Under the pieces are notes generated by a model. That model was not told where the DNA came from, ran no database searches, and saw only the letters and a list, made by a program, of their open reading frames with translations. A program made the translations under genes and the position numbers. DNA of 64,000 nucleotides from an uncultured Acidimicrobiales bacterium (GTDB lineage Bacteria; Actinomycetota; Acidimicrobiia; Acidimicrobiales; Bin134), in assembly GCA_951813555.1 (NCBI GenBank), contig OX638344.1, positions 1,488,001 to 1,552,000 of the forward strand, read 5' to 3'. The stretch's first letter is position 1. The number at the start of each line of letters is the position of its first letter. Shown piece after piece: positions 1 to 9,125 of this stretch.

Positions 1-1
1 G

Positions 2-403
2 GGCACCGGCCTGGGCTATGCCATGGCCGCCCGCGTGGCCCATCCCGACCGCCAAGTGGTGCTGTTGTTGGGCGATGGGGCGGCCGGATTCTCGCTGATG
101 GACGCCGACTCCCTGGTGCGCCACAACCTGCCAGTGGCCATTGTGGTGGGCAACAACGGCTGCTGGGGTTTGGAAAAGCACCCCATGCGCCAGATGTACG
201 GCTACGACGTGGCCGCCGACCTCCAAGAAGGGTGCCGCTATGACCAGGTCGTGACCGCCTTGGGGGGTGCTGGCGAGACAGTGGAGCGCCCCGACGACAT
301 CGCCCCCGCTCTCAAGCGGGCCCTCGACGCTGGCGTCCCCTACGTGGTCAACGTGATCTGCGACCCCGAACACGCCTACCCCCGCCGCTCCAACTTGGGC
401 TGA
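2..403 (+). CDS. Thiamine-pyrophosphate-dependent enzyme, C-terminal part (acetolactate synthase-like), 5' truncated
   Basis: The reading frame is open from the window edge, so the gene is cut at its 5' end and only about 133 C-terminal residues are visible. They contain the TPP/Mg2+ binding signature GDGAAGFS followed about 25 residues later by NNGCWG, as in the C-terminal domain of the acetolactate synthase / benzoylformate decarboxylase / oxalyl-CoA decarboxylase superfamily. The missing N-terminal and FAD-like domains prevent a substrate call. It ends 76 bp before the tldD-like gene and need not share its operon. Confidence 0.8.
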   Translation, partial: GTGLGYAMAARVAHPDRQVVLLLGDGAAGFSLMDADSLVRHNLPVAIVVGNNGCWGLEKHPMRQMYGYDVAADLQEGCRYDQVVTALGGAGETVERPDDIAPALKRALDAGVPYVVNVICDPEHAYPRRSNLG

Positions 404-479
404 AGTCGGTTCGCCGGCGGCGGTTCCTATTCCCGGTTGGCGGTAGGCTACGGCGTCATGACAAGGGGAGAGAACGGCT

Positions 480-1871
480 GTGATTGACGAGTCTGTGGTC
501 GCGGGCACACTGTCGGAGGCGCTGCGCACCGGCGGCGAGTTCGCCGAGGTCTTTGTGGAGGACCGGCGCTCGTCGTCGGCGCTGTTAGACGACGGCAAGG
601 TGGAGGAACTGACCTCAGGCCGCACCCGGGGGGCGGGGATTAGGGTGGTGGCGGGGGAGACCACCGGCTTCGCCCACACCTCTGATCTGAGCGAGGCCGG
701 TTTGGCCAAAGCGGCTCGGGCGGCGGCGGCAGCCGCCCGGGGCGGCGGCGGGGGTCACCAGATGGTGGCGCTCGACCGGGTTGATGCGCCGGCGCCCAAC
801 GAAGTCGAAGTGCTGCCGGAAACGGTGGCCAAGGCGACCAAGGTGGAGCTGCTGGGCCGGGCCGACGAAGCCGCCCGAGCAGCCGGTTTGGCGATTTCCC
901 AGGTGTCGGCCCGCTACGCCGACGGCCGCCGCCGCATCCTGGTAGCCAACAGCGACGGACTGCTGGCAGGCGACGACCAAGTGCGCACCCGTTTCGCGGT
1001 GTCGTGCGTAGCGGTGGGCGACACCGGTATGCAGACTGGTTTCGAGAGCGTGGGCCGCCCCATCGGCTTCGAGCTGTTTGACGAGTACGAGGTAGACGCC
1101 CTGGCCCGCACCGCGGCCAACCGGGCGCTCACCAAGCTGGCCGCCCAGCCCGCACCCAGCGGCTCGATGCCGGTGGTGATCGGCCCCGGCGGCGGCGGCG
1201 TGCTGTTCCACGAGGCCTGCGGCCACGGCCTTGAGGCCGACCTGGTGGCCAAACAGGCCTCGGTGTTCCGCAACCGGGTGGGCGAGCAAGTGGCCCATCC
1301 CGAGGTCACCCTCATCGACGACGGGACCATGGCTCGGCAGTGGGGTGCCTACGCCATTGACGACGAGGGGCGCCCCGCCCAGCGCAACGTGCTCATCGAG
1401 AACGGCGTGCTCACCGACTACATGTGGGATCTGCTGCGGGCCCGCAAAGAGGGCCGGGAGAGCTCGGGCAACGGTCGCCGCCAGAGCTACCAGCACCTGC
1501 CCATGGTGCGGATGACCAACACCTACCTGGCCAACGGCACCGAGGATCCCGCCGACATCATCGCGGCCACCGACCGGGGGGTGTACGTGGCCCACTTGGG
1601 CGGCGGGCAGGTGAACACCGCCACCGGCGACTTCGTGTTCGGCATGAGCGAGGCCTATCTGATCGTCAACGGCGAGATCGGCCCTCCGATCCGGGAGGGC
1701 AACTTGATCGGCAACGGTCCTGAGGTGCTGACCGGAATCGAGGCCCTGGGCAACGACTTCGCCATGGGATCGCCGGGTACTTGCGGCAAAGACGGTCAGG
1801 GCGTGCCGGTGGGCGACGGCACCCCCACCCTGCGGGTGGCGTCGATGACCATCGGCGGAACCGCGGCGTGA
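480..1871 (+). CDS. tldD: TldD family metalloprotease
   Basis: 463 aa. TldD is the catalytic half of the TldD/TldE (PmbA) heterodimeric zinc protease, which degrades unfolded peptides and in some bacteria trims RiPP precursors. The active-site HEACGH (HExxxH) is at about residues 244-249, followed by GLEAD, and the C-terminal half has the family's GGG- and GNGPEVL-type segments. Length matches the family. The GTG start is supported by an aaggggaga Shine-Dalgarno-like run about 7 bp upstream. The partner gene follows after 40 bp. No RiPP precursor or maturation enzyme was seen nearby, so a housekeeping role is the default. Confidence 0.9.
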   Translation: MIDESVVAGTLSEALRTGGEFAEVFVEDRRSSSALLDDGKVEELTSGRTRGAGIRVVAGETTGFAHTSDLSEAGLAKAARAAAAAARGGGGGHQMVALDRVDAPAPNEVEVLPETVAKATKVELLGRADEAARAAGLAISQVSARYADGRRRILVANSDGLLAGDDQVRTRFAVSCVAVGDTGMQTGFESVGRPIGFELFDEYEVDALARTAANRALTKLAAQPAPSGSMPVVIGPGGGGVLFHEACGHGLEADLVAKQASVFRNRVGEQVAHPEVTLIDDGTMARQWGAYAIDDEGRPAQRNVLIENGVLTDYMWDLLRARKEGRESSGNGRRQSYQHLPMVRMTNTYLANGTEDPADIIAATDRGVYVAHLGGGQVNTATGDFVFGMSEAYLIVNGEIGPPIREGNLIGNGPEVLTGIEALGNDFAMGSPGTCGKDGQGVPVGDGTPTLRVASMTIGGTAA

Positions 1872-1911
1872 CCTCCCGGCTAATACGGCCGAACACCGAC
1901 AGGGCCGCCGA

Positions 1912-3258
1912 ATGAATCCCGAGGAGTTGCTGGAAATCGCCGAGCGCATCGTGGGCTGGAGTCGCGACGGAGAGCAGATCGAAGCGGTGGTGGGTCACAG
2001 CCAGGAAACCGAAGTGCGGGTGTACGAAGGGGAGATGGAGTCGCTGTCGGTGGCCGAATCTCAGGGAGTGGGTATCCGGGTAATCGCGGATGGCCGGCAG
2101 GGGTTTGCCCACGCGGGGACTCTTGATCCCGAAGTGCTGGAAGAGACCTTGGCCGAGGCCCGCGACAACACGGTGTTCGGCTCCCCCGACGAGTTCTTCG
2201 GACTGGCTGAGCCCGATGGCGTGGACCCTCCAGAGCTCGACCTATACAACGAAGCCCTGCTGGATTTCAGCACTGAGGCCAAGATCGACTTGGCCCTGGA
2301 ATTGGAGAAGATGGTGCGAGGCGGCGACCCCCGAATCGTGGGAGTGGAGTCGGCCGACTACGGCGACGCGGTGGGCGCCGATGCAATCGCCACCACCAGC
2401 GGCATCCGCAGCACAGGGAGGGACACCTCCTGCTATCTCACCGCCTACTCGCTGGCTTCGGAGGGCGACGAGACCCAGACCGGCTTCGGCTTCTCCGTGG
2501 GCCGAGAGCCCAGCACTCTCGATGTAGCCGAGGCCGCATCCGACGCCGTGGAGCGGGCCACTCGGATGCTGGGGGCCACCCAACCCCCCACCGAGCGGGT
2601 GACCGTGGTGCTCGATCCATTTGTCACAGCCCAATTCTTGGGCATCATCGGCGGCACCCTGTCGGGCGAAGCAGTGCTCAAGGGCCGGTCGCTGTTCGCC
2701 GACCGCTTGGGCGACCAAGTGGCCGCGGCCACCGTCACTTTGGTGGACGACCCCACCAATCCGGAGGCATTCACCGCCTCCGATGCCGACGGCGAGGGAT
2801 TGGCCACCCGGCGCAACCTGCTGATCGGCGGCGGCCAGCTCGAGCGTTTCCTGCACAACAGCTACACCGGGCGCCGGTCGGGCACCGCTTCCACCGGCTC
2901 GGCGGTGCGAGGCTACGCCAGTACCCCCGGCGTGGGCTGTCAGGCGCTCTCGCTGGTGCCCGGCGACCGCCCGCCGGGCGAGCTCATCGCCGGCATCGAC
3001 AACGGGGTGCTGGTGCAAGGGGTGTCTGGCCTGCACTCGGGGGTGAACCCGGTGAGCGGCGATTTCTCCACCGGCGCTGAGGGGCTGCGGATCCGCAACG
3101 GTGAACTGGCCGAGCCGGTGAGGGAGATCACCATTGCCTCCACCCTTCAGCGGATGCTGCTGGACGTGGCCGCGGTGGGTTCCGACCTCACATGGCTGCC
3201 CATGAGCTCGGCCGGAGTGTCGCTGGTGGTGGCCGAAGTCACCATGTCCGGTGCCTAG
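1912..3258 (+). CDS. TldE/PmbA family protein, partner of TldD
   Basis: 448 aa, homologous in layout to the preceding TldD (EVRVYEGEMESL near the N terminus, GFAHAG, and a C-terminal GVNPVSGDFSTGAEG segment) but without HExxxH, as expected for the non-catalytic TldE/PmbA subunit. The two genes form a pair 40 bp apart on the same strand. The ATG at 1912 gives a family-typical N terminus (MNPEELLEIAERIV). The product is expected to be cytoplasmic and to act only with TldD. Confidence 0.88.
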   Translation: MNPEELLEIAERIVGWSRDGEQIEAVVGHSQETEVRVYEGEMESLSVAESQGVGIRVIADGRQGFAHAGTLDPEVLEETLAEARDNTVFGSPDEFFGLAEPDGVDPPELDLYNEALLDFSTEAKIDLALELEKMVRGGDPRIVGVESADYGDAVGADAIATTSGIRSTGRDTSCYLTAYSLASEGDETQTGFGFSVGREPSTLDVAEAASDAVERATRMLGATQPPTERVTVVLDPFVTAQFLGIIGGTLSGEAVLKGRSLFADRLGDQVAAATVTLVDDPTNPEAFTASDADGEGLATRRNLLIGGGQLERFLHNSYTGRRSGTASTGSAVRGYASTPGVGCQALSLVPGDRPPGELIAGIDNGVLVQGVSGLHSGVNPVSGDFSTGAEGLRIRNGELAEPVREITIASTLQRMLLDVAAVGSDLTWLPMSSAGVSLVVAEVTMSGA

Positions 3259-3272
3259 CAGGTAGAAGGACC

Positions 3273-4109
3273 ATGTCGGTCCTGCACGCCATATTGCTGG
3301 GCATCGCCCAGGGGCTGACCGAGTTCCTGCCGGTGTCCTCCAGCGGGCATTTGCAGATCATTCCCTGGTTGGCCGAGTGGGACGATTTCGAGGGCAACGA
3401 GGACCTCAAGAAGGCGTTTGACGTGGCTCTCCACCTGGGCACGCTGGTGGGGCTGGTGGCCTGTCTGTGGCGAGAGGTGTGGGCGCTGTTGCGAGATGGC
3501 ATCAGCGCAGTGGTCAGACGTCAAGAATCGATGACCGCCGAAGGTCGGCTGGGGTGGCTGTTGGTGCTGGCCACTGTGCCCGCCGCCGCGGTGGGGGTGG
3601 GCCTGCGGTCGGTGATCGACGAGGCCGACGACGAGGTCTGGCTCACCGCAGTGATGCTGGCCGTGTTCGGCATCCTGTTGTGGTGGGCCGACCGTCGCCA
3701 GGGACAGCGGAGAACTGGCGATGCTGGGGTGCGCGACGCGCTGCTGCTGGGGCTGGCCCAGGCTTGCTCGCTCCAACCGGGAGTGTCCCGCTCGGGGGTG
3801 ATCATGACTGCTGGGCGCCTGCTGCACTTCGACCGGGTGGCGGCCGCTCGGCTGGCCATGCTGATGAGCGTGCCGGTGATCGCCGGGGCCGGGGTGTATC
3901 TGTTCATCGACATCGGCGGGTGGGGCGGAATCCCCGCCGATGCCCGGGCCGGGTTTGCCTGGGGCATGGCCGCCTCAGCGGTCACCGGATTCGCCGCAGT
4001 CAAGGGGCTGCTTGCCCTCGTGCGCACCCGCAGCTTCGGCCCCTTCGCGGTTTACCGGGTGTTGGTAGCCCTGCTGGTGCTCAGCCTGATTGCCGCGTCG
4101 GTGCGCTGA
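3273..4109 (+). CDS. uppP: Undecaprenyl-diphosphatase (UppP/BacA)
   Basis: 278 aa polytopic membrane protein that dephosphorylates undecaprenyl pyrophosphate and so recycles the lipid carrier for peptidoglycan synthesis; overproduction gives bacitracin resistance in other bacteria. Both signature motifs are present: GxxQGLTEFLPVSSSGH near residues 10-25 and PGVSRSG in the middle. The frame stays open further upstream, but ATG at 3273 gives the canonical MSVLHAILLG N terminus and has an AGAAGGA ribosome site just before it. It lies 14 bp after the tldE-like gene. Confidence 0.95.
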   Translation: MSVLHAILLGIAQGLTEFLPVSSSGHLQIIPWLAEWDDFEGNEDLKKAFDVALHLGTLVGLVACLWREVWALLRDGISAVVRRQESMTAEGRLGWLLVLATVPAAAVGVGLRSVIDEADDEVWLTAVMLAVFGILLWWADRRQGQRRTGDAGVRDALLLGLAQACSLQPGVSRSGVIMTAGRLLHFDRVAAARLAMLMSVPVIAGAGVYLFIDIGGWGGIPADARAGFAWGMAASAVTGFAAVKGLLALVRTRSFGPFAVYRVLVALLVLSLIAASVR

Positions 4110-4121
4110 GGGCCTGATTTG

Positions 4122-4763
4122 TCAGCCTGACTGCACCAGGGCCAGGGTGACCGAGCCCTGGATCACGGCAGAGGCCACCGGGAGGAGCTCCTTGTCGGTG
4201 ACGGCAATGGTGACGGCGTGCTCGGCCTTGTCGGTGACCACCGCGGCGGTAGCCACGGTGAGGGTGGCCTGGGTTTGGGCACCGCTGTCGGTGGGGATCG
4301 GCAGGGTCACCAGCACGTCCACGCGGTCTCCGGGGGCCAGCGGGGGCAGGGCGGTATGGGCCGGGATCGCCACCTCGGTTCGATCCCCGATGGGCAGGCC
4401 GCCCAACCGAGCGGTGGTCACCACGTCGCCGGGGTGGAACGCAGCCGAGGCCACCTCGACGCCGCTCAGGGCGGGTACCGCGTCGGGCGGCAGGGTTTGG
4501 GCCGGATACCGGCGCACCTCGGCGTTGTTCTCGTCGAGCGGTTCTCCGGCTTCGATGGGCTGAGTGGCCACGACCACCGGGGTGAGGGGGCCCAGCGACG
4601 GGTCGCCCCCAGCCAGCCCCGCGACAGCTGCCACTACCAGCCCGGTGATCGCCGCCGCCGCCGCCACTACCAGCCAGTAGCTGCGCCGCCCACCCGGCAG
4701 CCGGGACAACAGAGACCCCCGCCAAGTGAGAGGTTGATCGACAGTTCCGGGAGTTGCGTCCAC
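4122..4763 (-). CDS. SAF-domain membrane-anchored protein (CpaB/RcpC-like)
   Basis: 213 aa starting at GTG. Residues about 28-50 form one hydrophobic helix (WLVVAAAAAITGLVVAAVAGLAG). A SAF-type domain follows (VVVATQPIEAGEPLDENNAEVRRYPAQ, then LPPLAPGDRVDVLVTLP), as in Flp pilus assembly protein CpaB and periplasmic FlgA-like chaperones. No other Flp/Tad pilus gene is visible, so a pilus role is only suggested by the domain. The gene is convergent with uppP, with 12 bp between the stops. Confidence 0.65.
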   Translation of the reverse strand: MDATPGTVDQPLTWRGSLLSRLPGGRRSYWLVVAAAAAITGLVVAAVAGLAGGDPSLGPLTPVVVATQPIEAGEPLDENNAEVRRYPAQTLPPDAVPALSGVEVASAAFHPGDVVTTARLGGLPIGDRTEVAIPAHTALPPLAPGDRVDVLVTLPIPTDSGAQTQATLTVATAAVVTDKAEHAVTIAVTDKELLPVASAVIQGSVTLALVQSG

Positions 4764-4842
4764 AGGCGCGCACCTCCACCAAGCTTGAAAAGGGGGAAGC
4801 GCTTGTCAGGCTAGCGGCAGTTGGGGGTTGTGGGAAGGGGTC

Positions 4843-5643
4843 TCAAGTAGCGGGCGGCGGGGGTGCGATGCTATTGGTGCGGGCGGAGCAGTCGGGCAAG
4901 TTGTGGGCCACGGCTCGGATGGCACCGAACAGCACGGCCCGCATCTTGTCGAGGTTCTCGGCGAAGAAGGCGAACACCTCGTCCTGGGTGACCGGTTTGA
5001 TGTCGGGGTCGCCATCCAGGCCGACGTCATAGTCGGTGACCAGGGCGGCGGTGGCGTAGCAGATGCCCAGCTCGGCGGCCAGCGCGGCCTCAGGGTACTG
5101 GGTCATTCCCACCACGTCCCAGCCGCTCTTGCGGAACCAGCGGGACTCGGCCCGGGTGGAGAAGCGAGGCCCGGAGATCACCGTCATGATGCCCCCGTCA
5201 TGAGCGGTCATACCCTCGGCCCGGGCGGCTTCCAGCAGCGCCTGGCGGAGTTCGTCGCAGTAGGGGTCGGCCAGCGAGACGTGGTTGGTGACAGTGTCGA
5301 AGTAGGTGTCGGCCCGGCCCGAGGTGCGGTCCACCAACTGGTCGCACACCACCACATCGCCGGGGGCCAGCTCGGGGCGCAGCGACCCGCAGGCGCTGGG
5401 TCCGAAGATGGCCCGCACTCCAGCCTGGCGCAAGGCCCACAGGTTGGCCCGGTAATTGACCTTGTGGGCCGGGTATCGGTGGTCGGGGCCGTGGCGGGCC
5501 AGAAAGGCCACCTCGATATCATCCACCGAGCCGATGGTGAGCGGTCCCGACGGTGGTCCGAATGCGTCGTTGCCGGGGACTTCGACCGCGTCGTCAAGCA
5601 GGGAGTAGAGACCAGAGCCGCCGATAACGCCGATCTCAGGCAT
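4843..5643 (-). CDS. mtnP: S-methyl-5'-thioadenosine phosphorylase (PNP/MTAP family)
   Basis: 266 aa. Cleaves 5'-methylthioadenosine with phosphate to adenine and methylthioribose-1-phosphate, part of methionine salvage. Visible signatures are IGGSGLY at the N terminus (phosphate loop), RHGPDHRYPAHKVNYRAN, the GPRFSTRAES phosphate/ribose segment and GMTQYPEAALAAELG. The TDYD near the C terminus is the form found in adenine-specific MTAPs, which favours MTA over inosine/guanosine, though a general purine nucleoside phosphorylase cannot be excluded. The fmdB-like gene lies 5 bp upstream in the same direction. Confidence 0.88.
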   Translation of the reverse strand: MPEIGVIGGSGLYSLLDDAVEVPGNDAFGPPSGPLTIGSVDDIEVAFLARHGPDHRYPAHKVNYRANLWALRQAGVRAIFGPSACGSLRPELAPGDVVVCDQLVDRTSGRADTYFDTVTNHVSLADPYCDELRQALLEAARAEGMTAHDGGIMTVISGPRFSTRAESRWFRKSGWDVVGMTQYPEAALAAELGICYATAALVTDYDVGLDGDPDIKPVTQDEVFAFFAENLDKMRAVLFGAIRAVAHNLPDCSARTNSIAPPPPAT

Positions 5644-5648
5644 TTCGG

Positions 5649-6017
5649 CTAGTCGTCTGAAGAGCCCGAGGCGGCTTTGGCCGGCTCGCGGTTAGAAGAC
5701 TCCGAAGGGCTGCTGTCGGGCTTTGCTGGGCCGGACTTTTCTTGGCCGTTGGAGCTGTCGCCGTTGTCCGAGGAACCGGCCTTGGTGGATGACTTGGCCC
5801 CCGAGCGACTGTCGTTGCGGTAGAAGCCGTCGCCTTTGAAGGTGATACTGGGGACGCTGAAGACCTTGGAAACCTGGCCTTTGCCGGGTTGGGTGCAGGC
5901 GGCGGGGCGGGTGATCGAGTCGGTTTGGGGGCAGACGGTCAGAGAATCTTCGGAGAAGGACTGGATGACTTCGAAGCGGGTGCCGCAGGTTTGGCAGCTG
6001 TAGTCGTAGGCGGGCAC
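5649..6017 (-). CDS. FmdB-family zinc-ribbon regulatory protein
   Basis: 122 aa. The FmdB N terminus (here VPAYDYSCQTCGTRFEVIQS) fixes the start at GTG 6017; the open frame further upstream has no family similarity and no good ribosome site. The first Cys pair is C8/C11. The second pair is spread out: C29 and C41 with an 11-residue insert instead of the usual CPxCG. The KVFSVPSITFKGDGFYRND block is canonical. The tail (about residues 70-122) is a Ser/Lys/Asp-rich disordered extension. FmdB-type proteins are small putative regulators, and the DNA or protein target is unknown. Confidence 0.8.
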   Translation of the reverse strand: MPAYDYSCQTCGTRFEVIQSFSEDSLTVCPQTDSITRPAACTQPGKGQVSKVFSVPSITFKGDGFYRNDSRSGAKSSTKAGSSDNGDSSNGQEKSGPAKPDSSPSESSNREPAKAASGSSDD

Positions 6018-6223
6018 GGAGTTAAAGGATAGAGGCGGGTTGCGTTTTTTGGCTATCTGAGCGTCGCGATCCTCCGGAGGGCGGCGGGTCCTGTCGTCGG
6101 GGCGGCTCGGCGCGCGGTGGCGCCGAGTCCTGGCCCCGACGCCACCCACCGCCCACCTAGGTTTTCCCGCCTACGACAAAGGGAGAGGGTAAGGGGGTTG
6201 GTGGATTTCAGTACTATTGGGAG

Positions 6224-6802
6224 GTGGACTGGGCTTGGTGGCTTGTGCTGGCCGGGTATGCGTGGGGGACGTTTCCTGGCGCGCTGTTGGTGGGGAGGTA
6301 TACGGGGCACGATCCGACTCGGGAGGGGTCGAACAATCCGGGGGCCAGCAATGTGTACCGGGTGGCGGGGCGGTGGCCGGCGGCGTGGGTCCTGCTCAGC
6401 GATGTGGGAAAGGGGGCGATTGCTGCCGGGCTGGGGCTCGGCTTCGGGGACCAGTTGATTGGAGCGGTGTGCGGGGCGGCTGCGGTGGTTGGACACATCC
6501 TGCCCCTGGGTCGGTACCGCCAAGGCGGCAAGGGAGTGGCCACGTTCGGGGGGATGCTGCTGGCGCTGGCCCCGGTGGTGGGGGTGATCCTCATCGGCGT
6601 GTGGGCATTGGCTCTAGCCGCTACCAAACGGGCCGGGGCGGCCTCGCTGGTGGCCACGGCTGCTGCTCCAATGGCCGTGGCCATTCAGGGATGGCCAGCC
6701 CCGGAGGTCGGAGTGGTGATCGGGGTGGCGGTGGTGGTTATCGCCCGCCACCATGAGAACATTCGCCGTATGTGGCGCAGACAAGAACCGGCGCTTTGGT
6801 GA
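6224..6802 (+). CDS. plsY: Acyl-phosphate:glycerol-3-phosphate acyltransferase PlsY
   Basis: 192 aa inner-membrane enzyme that transfers the acyl group from acyl-phosphate to glycerol-3-phosphate, the first step of phospholipid synthesis. All three PlsY motifs are visible: SNNPGASN after the first helix, DVGKG in the middle, and GHILPLGRYRQGGKGVAT, embedded in about five hydrophobic helices. The GTG start at 6224 has a gggag ribosome site immediately upstream. The 206-bp gap from the fmdB-like gene is GC-rich and shows no other convincing element. Confidence 0.92.
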   Translation: MDWAWWLVLAGYAWGTFPGALLVGRYTGHDPTREGSNNPGASNVYRVAGRWPAAWVLLSDVGKGAIAAGLGLGFGDQLIGAVCGAAAVVGHILPLGRYRQGGKGVATFGGMLLALAPVVGVILIGVWALALAATKRAGAASLVATAAAPMAVAIQGWPAPEVGVVIGVAVVVIARHHENIRRMWRRQEPALW

Positions 6803-6836
6803 TGTCTCAGACAAGATGGCCCGCTTGGGTGGGCAG

Positions 6837-8042
6837 ATGATTCCGTTGGCCGAGGCCCAAGAGCGGGTGCTGGCGGGGTGCGGCATCCTGGACGAGGTCA
6901 CCTTGGCCGTCGACGACGCTCGGGGGTTGGTGACAACAGAGACCGTAGTGGCGCCCGAGTTGGTGCCTCCGTTTGACAACACGGCGATGGACGGCTTTGC
7001 GGTGCGGTCGGCCGATGTGTCCGATGCGCCGGTGACCCTGGCCGTCGAGGGCACGATCGCCGCGGGGGTGCCGCCCGACATCACGGTAGGCGCTGGACAG
7101 GCTGTCCGCATCATGACCGGAGCAGTCATTCCCCCCGGCGCAGACGCAGTGGTCATGGTGGAGCTGACCGAGATCAGCCCTGAGGGCACAGAAGTGACCG
7201 TGGCCCAGTCGGTGCCCGCGGGCAACCACATCCGCCGGGCCGGTGAGGACTTGACCGTCGGCCAGACGGTGTTCGGGCCGGGAGAGGTTCTGACCCCTGG
7301 GCACTTGGGAGTGCTCACCAGTCTGGGCATGTACCGGGTAAAGGTGCGACCAAAGGCCCGGGTGGGGGTCATGTCCACCGGCGACGAGCTGGTCGAGGGG
7401 CCCCAGCCGCTGGAGATGGGCCAAATCCGCGATTCCAACCGGCACACGCTCTTGGCCCTGCTGGCCGAGGCCGGGTGTGAGCCGGTGGACCTGGGCAGCA
7501 TGGCCGATGACGAGGCCGAGATCGCCGCGGGCATCCGGGCTGGGGTGGAGAAGTGCGACGCCCTCTTGACTTCGGGCGGCGTGAGCATGGGCGATTACGA
7601 CTATGTGAAGAAGGTGCTCGACGAGATTGGCGACATGTCGTGGATGCAGGTGGCCATCAAACCGGCCAAGCCCTTGGCCTTCGGGTTGGTCGAGGGCATT
7701 CCGGTGTTCGGGCTGCCCGGCAACCCGGTGTCGTCCATGGTGTCGTTCGAGCTGTTCGCCCGGCCCGGCCTGCGCAAGATGATGGGACATCCCCCCGGAT
7801 CCTGGCATCGCCAGCCGGTGATGGGCCGGATGGCAATGCCGCTGCGTCGCCGCCCGGACGGCAAGACCCACTTTGCCCGGGTGCGGGCGGAGTATGCCGA
7901 CGGCCACTACCGGGTTCGCTCGGCGGGCGGCCAGGGCTCGCACCAGCTCTCAGCTATGGCCTCGGCCGATGCCCTGGCCGTGCTGCCCGACGGCGACGGC
8001 CTCGACGCCGGCGATCCGGTGTCGCTTCTGGTATTGCGCTAG
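6837..8042 (+). CDS. moeA: Molybdopterin molybdotransferase MoeA (possible Glp-type gephyrin homologue)
   Basis: About 401 aa. MoeA inserts molybdate into adenylated molybdopterin. Family landmarks: PPFDNTAMDGFAVRSADV, GAVIPPGADAVVMVE, VGVMSTGDELVEG, RDSNRHTL, TSGGVSMGDYDYVK and FGLPGNPVSSMVSFELF. ATG 6837 gives the family-like MIPLAEAQERVLAGC; in-frame ATGs at 6753 and 6816 are alternatives, but 6753 would overlap plsY by 50 bp. With moaA and moaC downstream it is expected to serve molybdenum cofactor synthesis. In Corynebacteriales a MoeA-like protein (Glp) near a membrane receptor gene (GlpR) works in cell division, and a similar receptor-like gene lies downstream here. Confidence 0.92.
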   Translation: MIPLAEAQERVLAGCGILDEVTLAVDDARGLVTTETVVAPELVPPFDNTAMDGFAVRSADVSDAPVTLAVEGTIAAGVPPDITVGAGQAVRIMTGAVIPPGADAVVMVELTEISPEGTEVTVAQSVPAGNHIRRAGEDLTVGQTVFGPGEVLTPGHLGVLTSLGMYRVKVRPKARVGVMSTGDELVEGPQPLEMGQIRDSNRHTLLALLAEAGCEPVDLGSMADDEAEIAAGIRAGVEKCDALLTSGGVSMGDYDYVKKVLDEIGDMSWMQVAIKPAKPLAFGLVEGIPVFGLPGNPVSSMVSFELFARPGLRKMMGHPPGSWHRQPVMGRMAMPLRRRPDGKTHFARVRAEYADGHYRVRSAGGQGSHQLSAMASADALAVLPDGDGLDAGDPVSLLVLR

Positions 8043-8139
8043 TCGCAGCGCCCCATCGGCCCGAAGCGGTGCGGGCCCCACAGAAAGCGGTTTGGCTCTC
8101 CACAGTGTGTTCGGCGGATTATTCGGCCAGAATGTAGGG

Positions 8140-9123
8140 GTGAGCGTGCCGCTTATCGACACCTTCGGACGGGTCCACCGAGATCTGCGCATCTCGGTGA
8201 CCGACCGGTGCAACTTCCGCTGTACGTACTGCATGCCCGCCGACGGTCTCGACTGGCTGCCCCGCGAAGACCTGCTCACCTTCGAAGAGATCGAGCGCTT
8301 AGCCGCATTGATGGTGGACCGGTTCGGGATCGACAGCATCCGGCTCACCGGCGGGGAGCCCACCGTGCGGGCCAACCTGCCGGTGTTGGTGAAAAAGCTC
8401 GCCGCGCTGGGCGTGGACCTGGCCCTGACTACCAACGGGGCCACGCTGGGGCTATTGGCCGACAAGCTGGTGGCTGCGGGGCTGCGACGGATCAACATCT
8501 CGCTTGACTCCCTTCAGCCCGATCGATTTGAGCGCCTCACCCGACGGGACGACCTGGACCGGGTGCTGGACGGAATCGACGCCGCGGTGGCGGTCGGCCT
8601 GGATCCGGTGAAGATCAATGCGGTGATGATGCGGGGCGTCAACGACGACGAGATCGTGGACTTCGCCCGGTTCGGCCGGCAGAAGGGCGTAGAGGTCCGG
8701 TTCATCGAGTTCATGCCATTGGATGCCGACCTGTCGTGGAGCAACGACAAGGTGGTCACCCTTGACGAGATCGTCTCCAAGGTGGCCGAGGCATTCCCAC
8801 TGGCCCCGGTCGAGCGCTCGCACTCGCCGGCCGCGGTGTGGCACTACGCCGACGGCCAGGGCTCATTCGGGGTGATCGCCAGCGTGACCGACGCCTTTTG
8901 CGGAAGCTGCGATCGGGTGCGGCTCACCGCCGAGGGCATGTTCCGCAACTGCCTGTTCGCAGTGGACGAGCACGACCTCCGGGAGCTGCTGCGCTCGGGA
9001 GCGAGCGACGATGAGATCGCTGCTGTCATTTCAGGTGTGGTTAAGGAGAAGTGGGCCGGACACGCCATCAACCAGGTCCACTTCATCCGCCCCGGCCGTT
9101 CGATGTCGCAGATCGGGGGCTGA
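8140..9123 (+). CDS. moaA: GTP 3',8-cyclase MoaA (radical SAM)
   Basis: 327 aa. Converts GTP to 3',8-cyclo-GTP, the first step of molybdopterin synthesis. The radical SAM motif CNFRCTYC is near residues 22-29. The C-terminal 4Fe-4S motif CGSCDRVRLTAEGMFRNCLF is present, and the protein ends in the functionally important Gly-Gly (SQIGG). GTG 8140 was chosen because it gives the usual IDTFGRVHRDLRISVTDRCN start; the frame is open further upstream but that part is unrelated to MoaA. moaC follows with 2 bp between. Confidence 0.95.
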   Translation: MSVPLIDTFGRVHRDLRISVTDRCNFRCTYCMPADGLDWLPREDLLTFEEIERLAALMVDRFGIDSIRLTGGEPTVRANLPVLVKKLAALGVDLALTTNGATLGLLADKLVAAGLRRINISLDSLQPDRFERLTRRDDLDRVLDGIDAAVAVGLDPVKINAVMMRGVNDDEIVDFARFGRQKGVEVRFIEFMPLDADLSWSNDKVVTLDEIVSKVAEAFPLAPVERSHSPAAVWHYADGQGSFGVIASVTDAFCGSCDRVRLTAEGMFRNCLFAVDEHDLRELLRSGASDDEIAAVISGVVKEKWAGHAINQVHFIRPGRSMSQIGG

Positions 9124-9125
9124 CA

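Noticed and set aside
615..1949. 444-codon open frame on the minus strand across the TldD gene
   Set aside because: Antisense shadow of a gene with full TldD motifs; the translation is His/Gly/Arg-rich low-complexity with no domain.
480..3258. RiPP biosynthesis locus suggested by the TldD/TldE pair
   Set aside because: No precursor peptide, cyclodehydratase, radical SAM maturase or exporter gene is adjacent.
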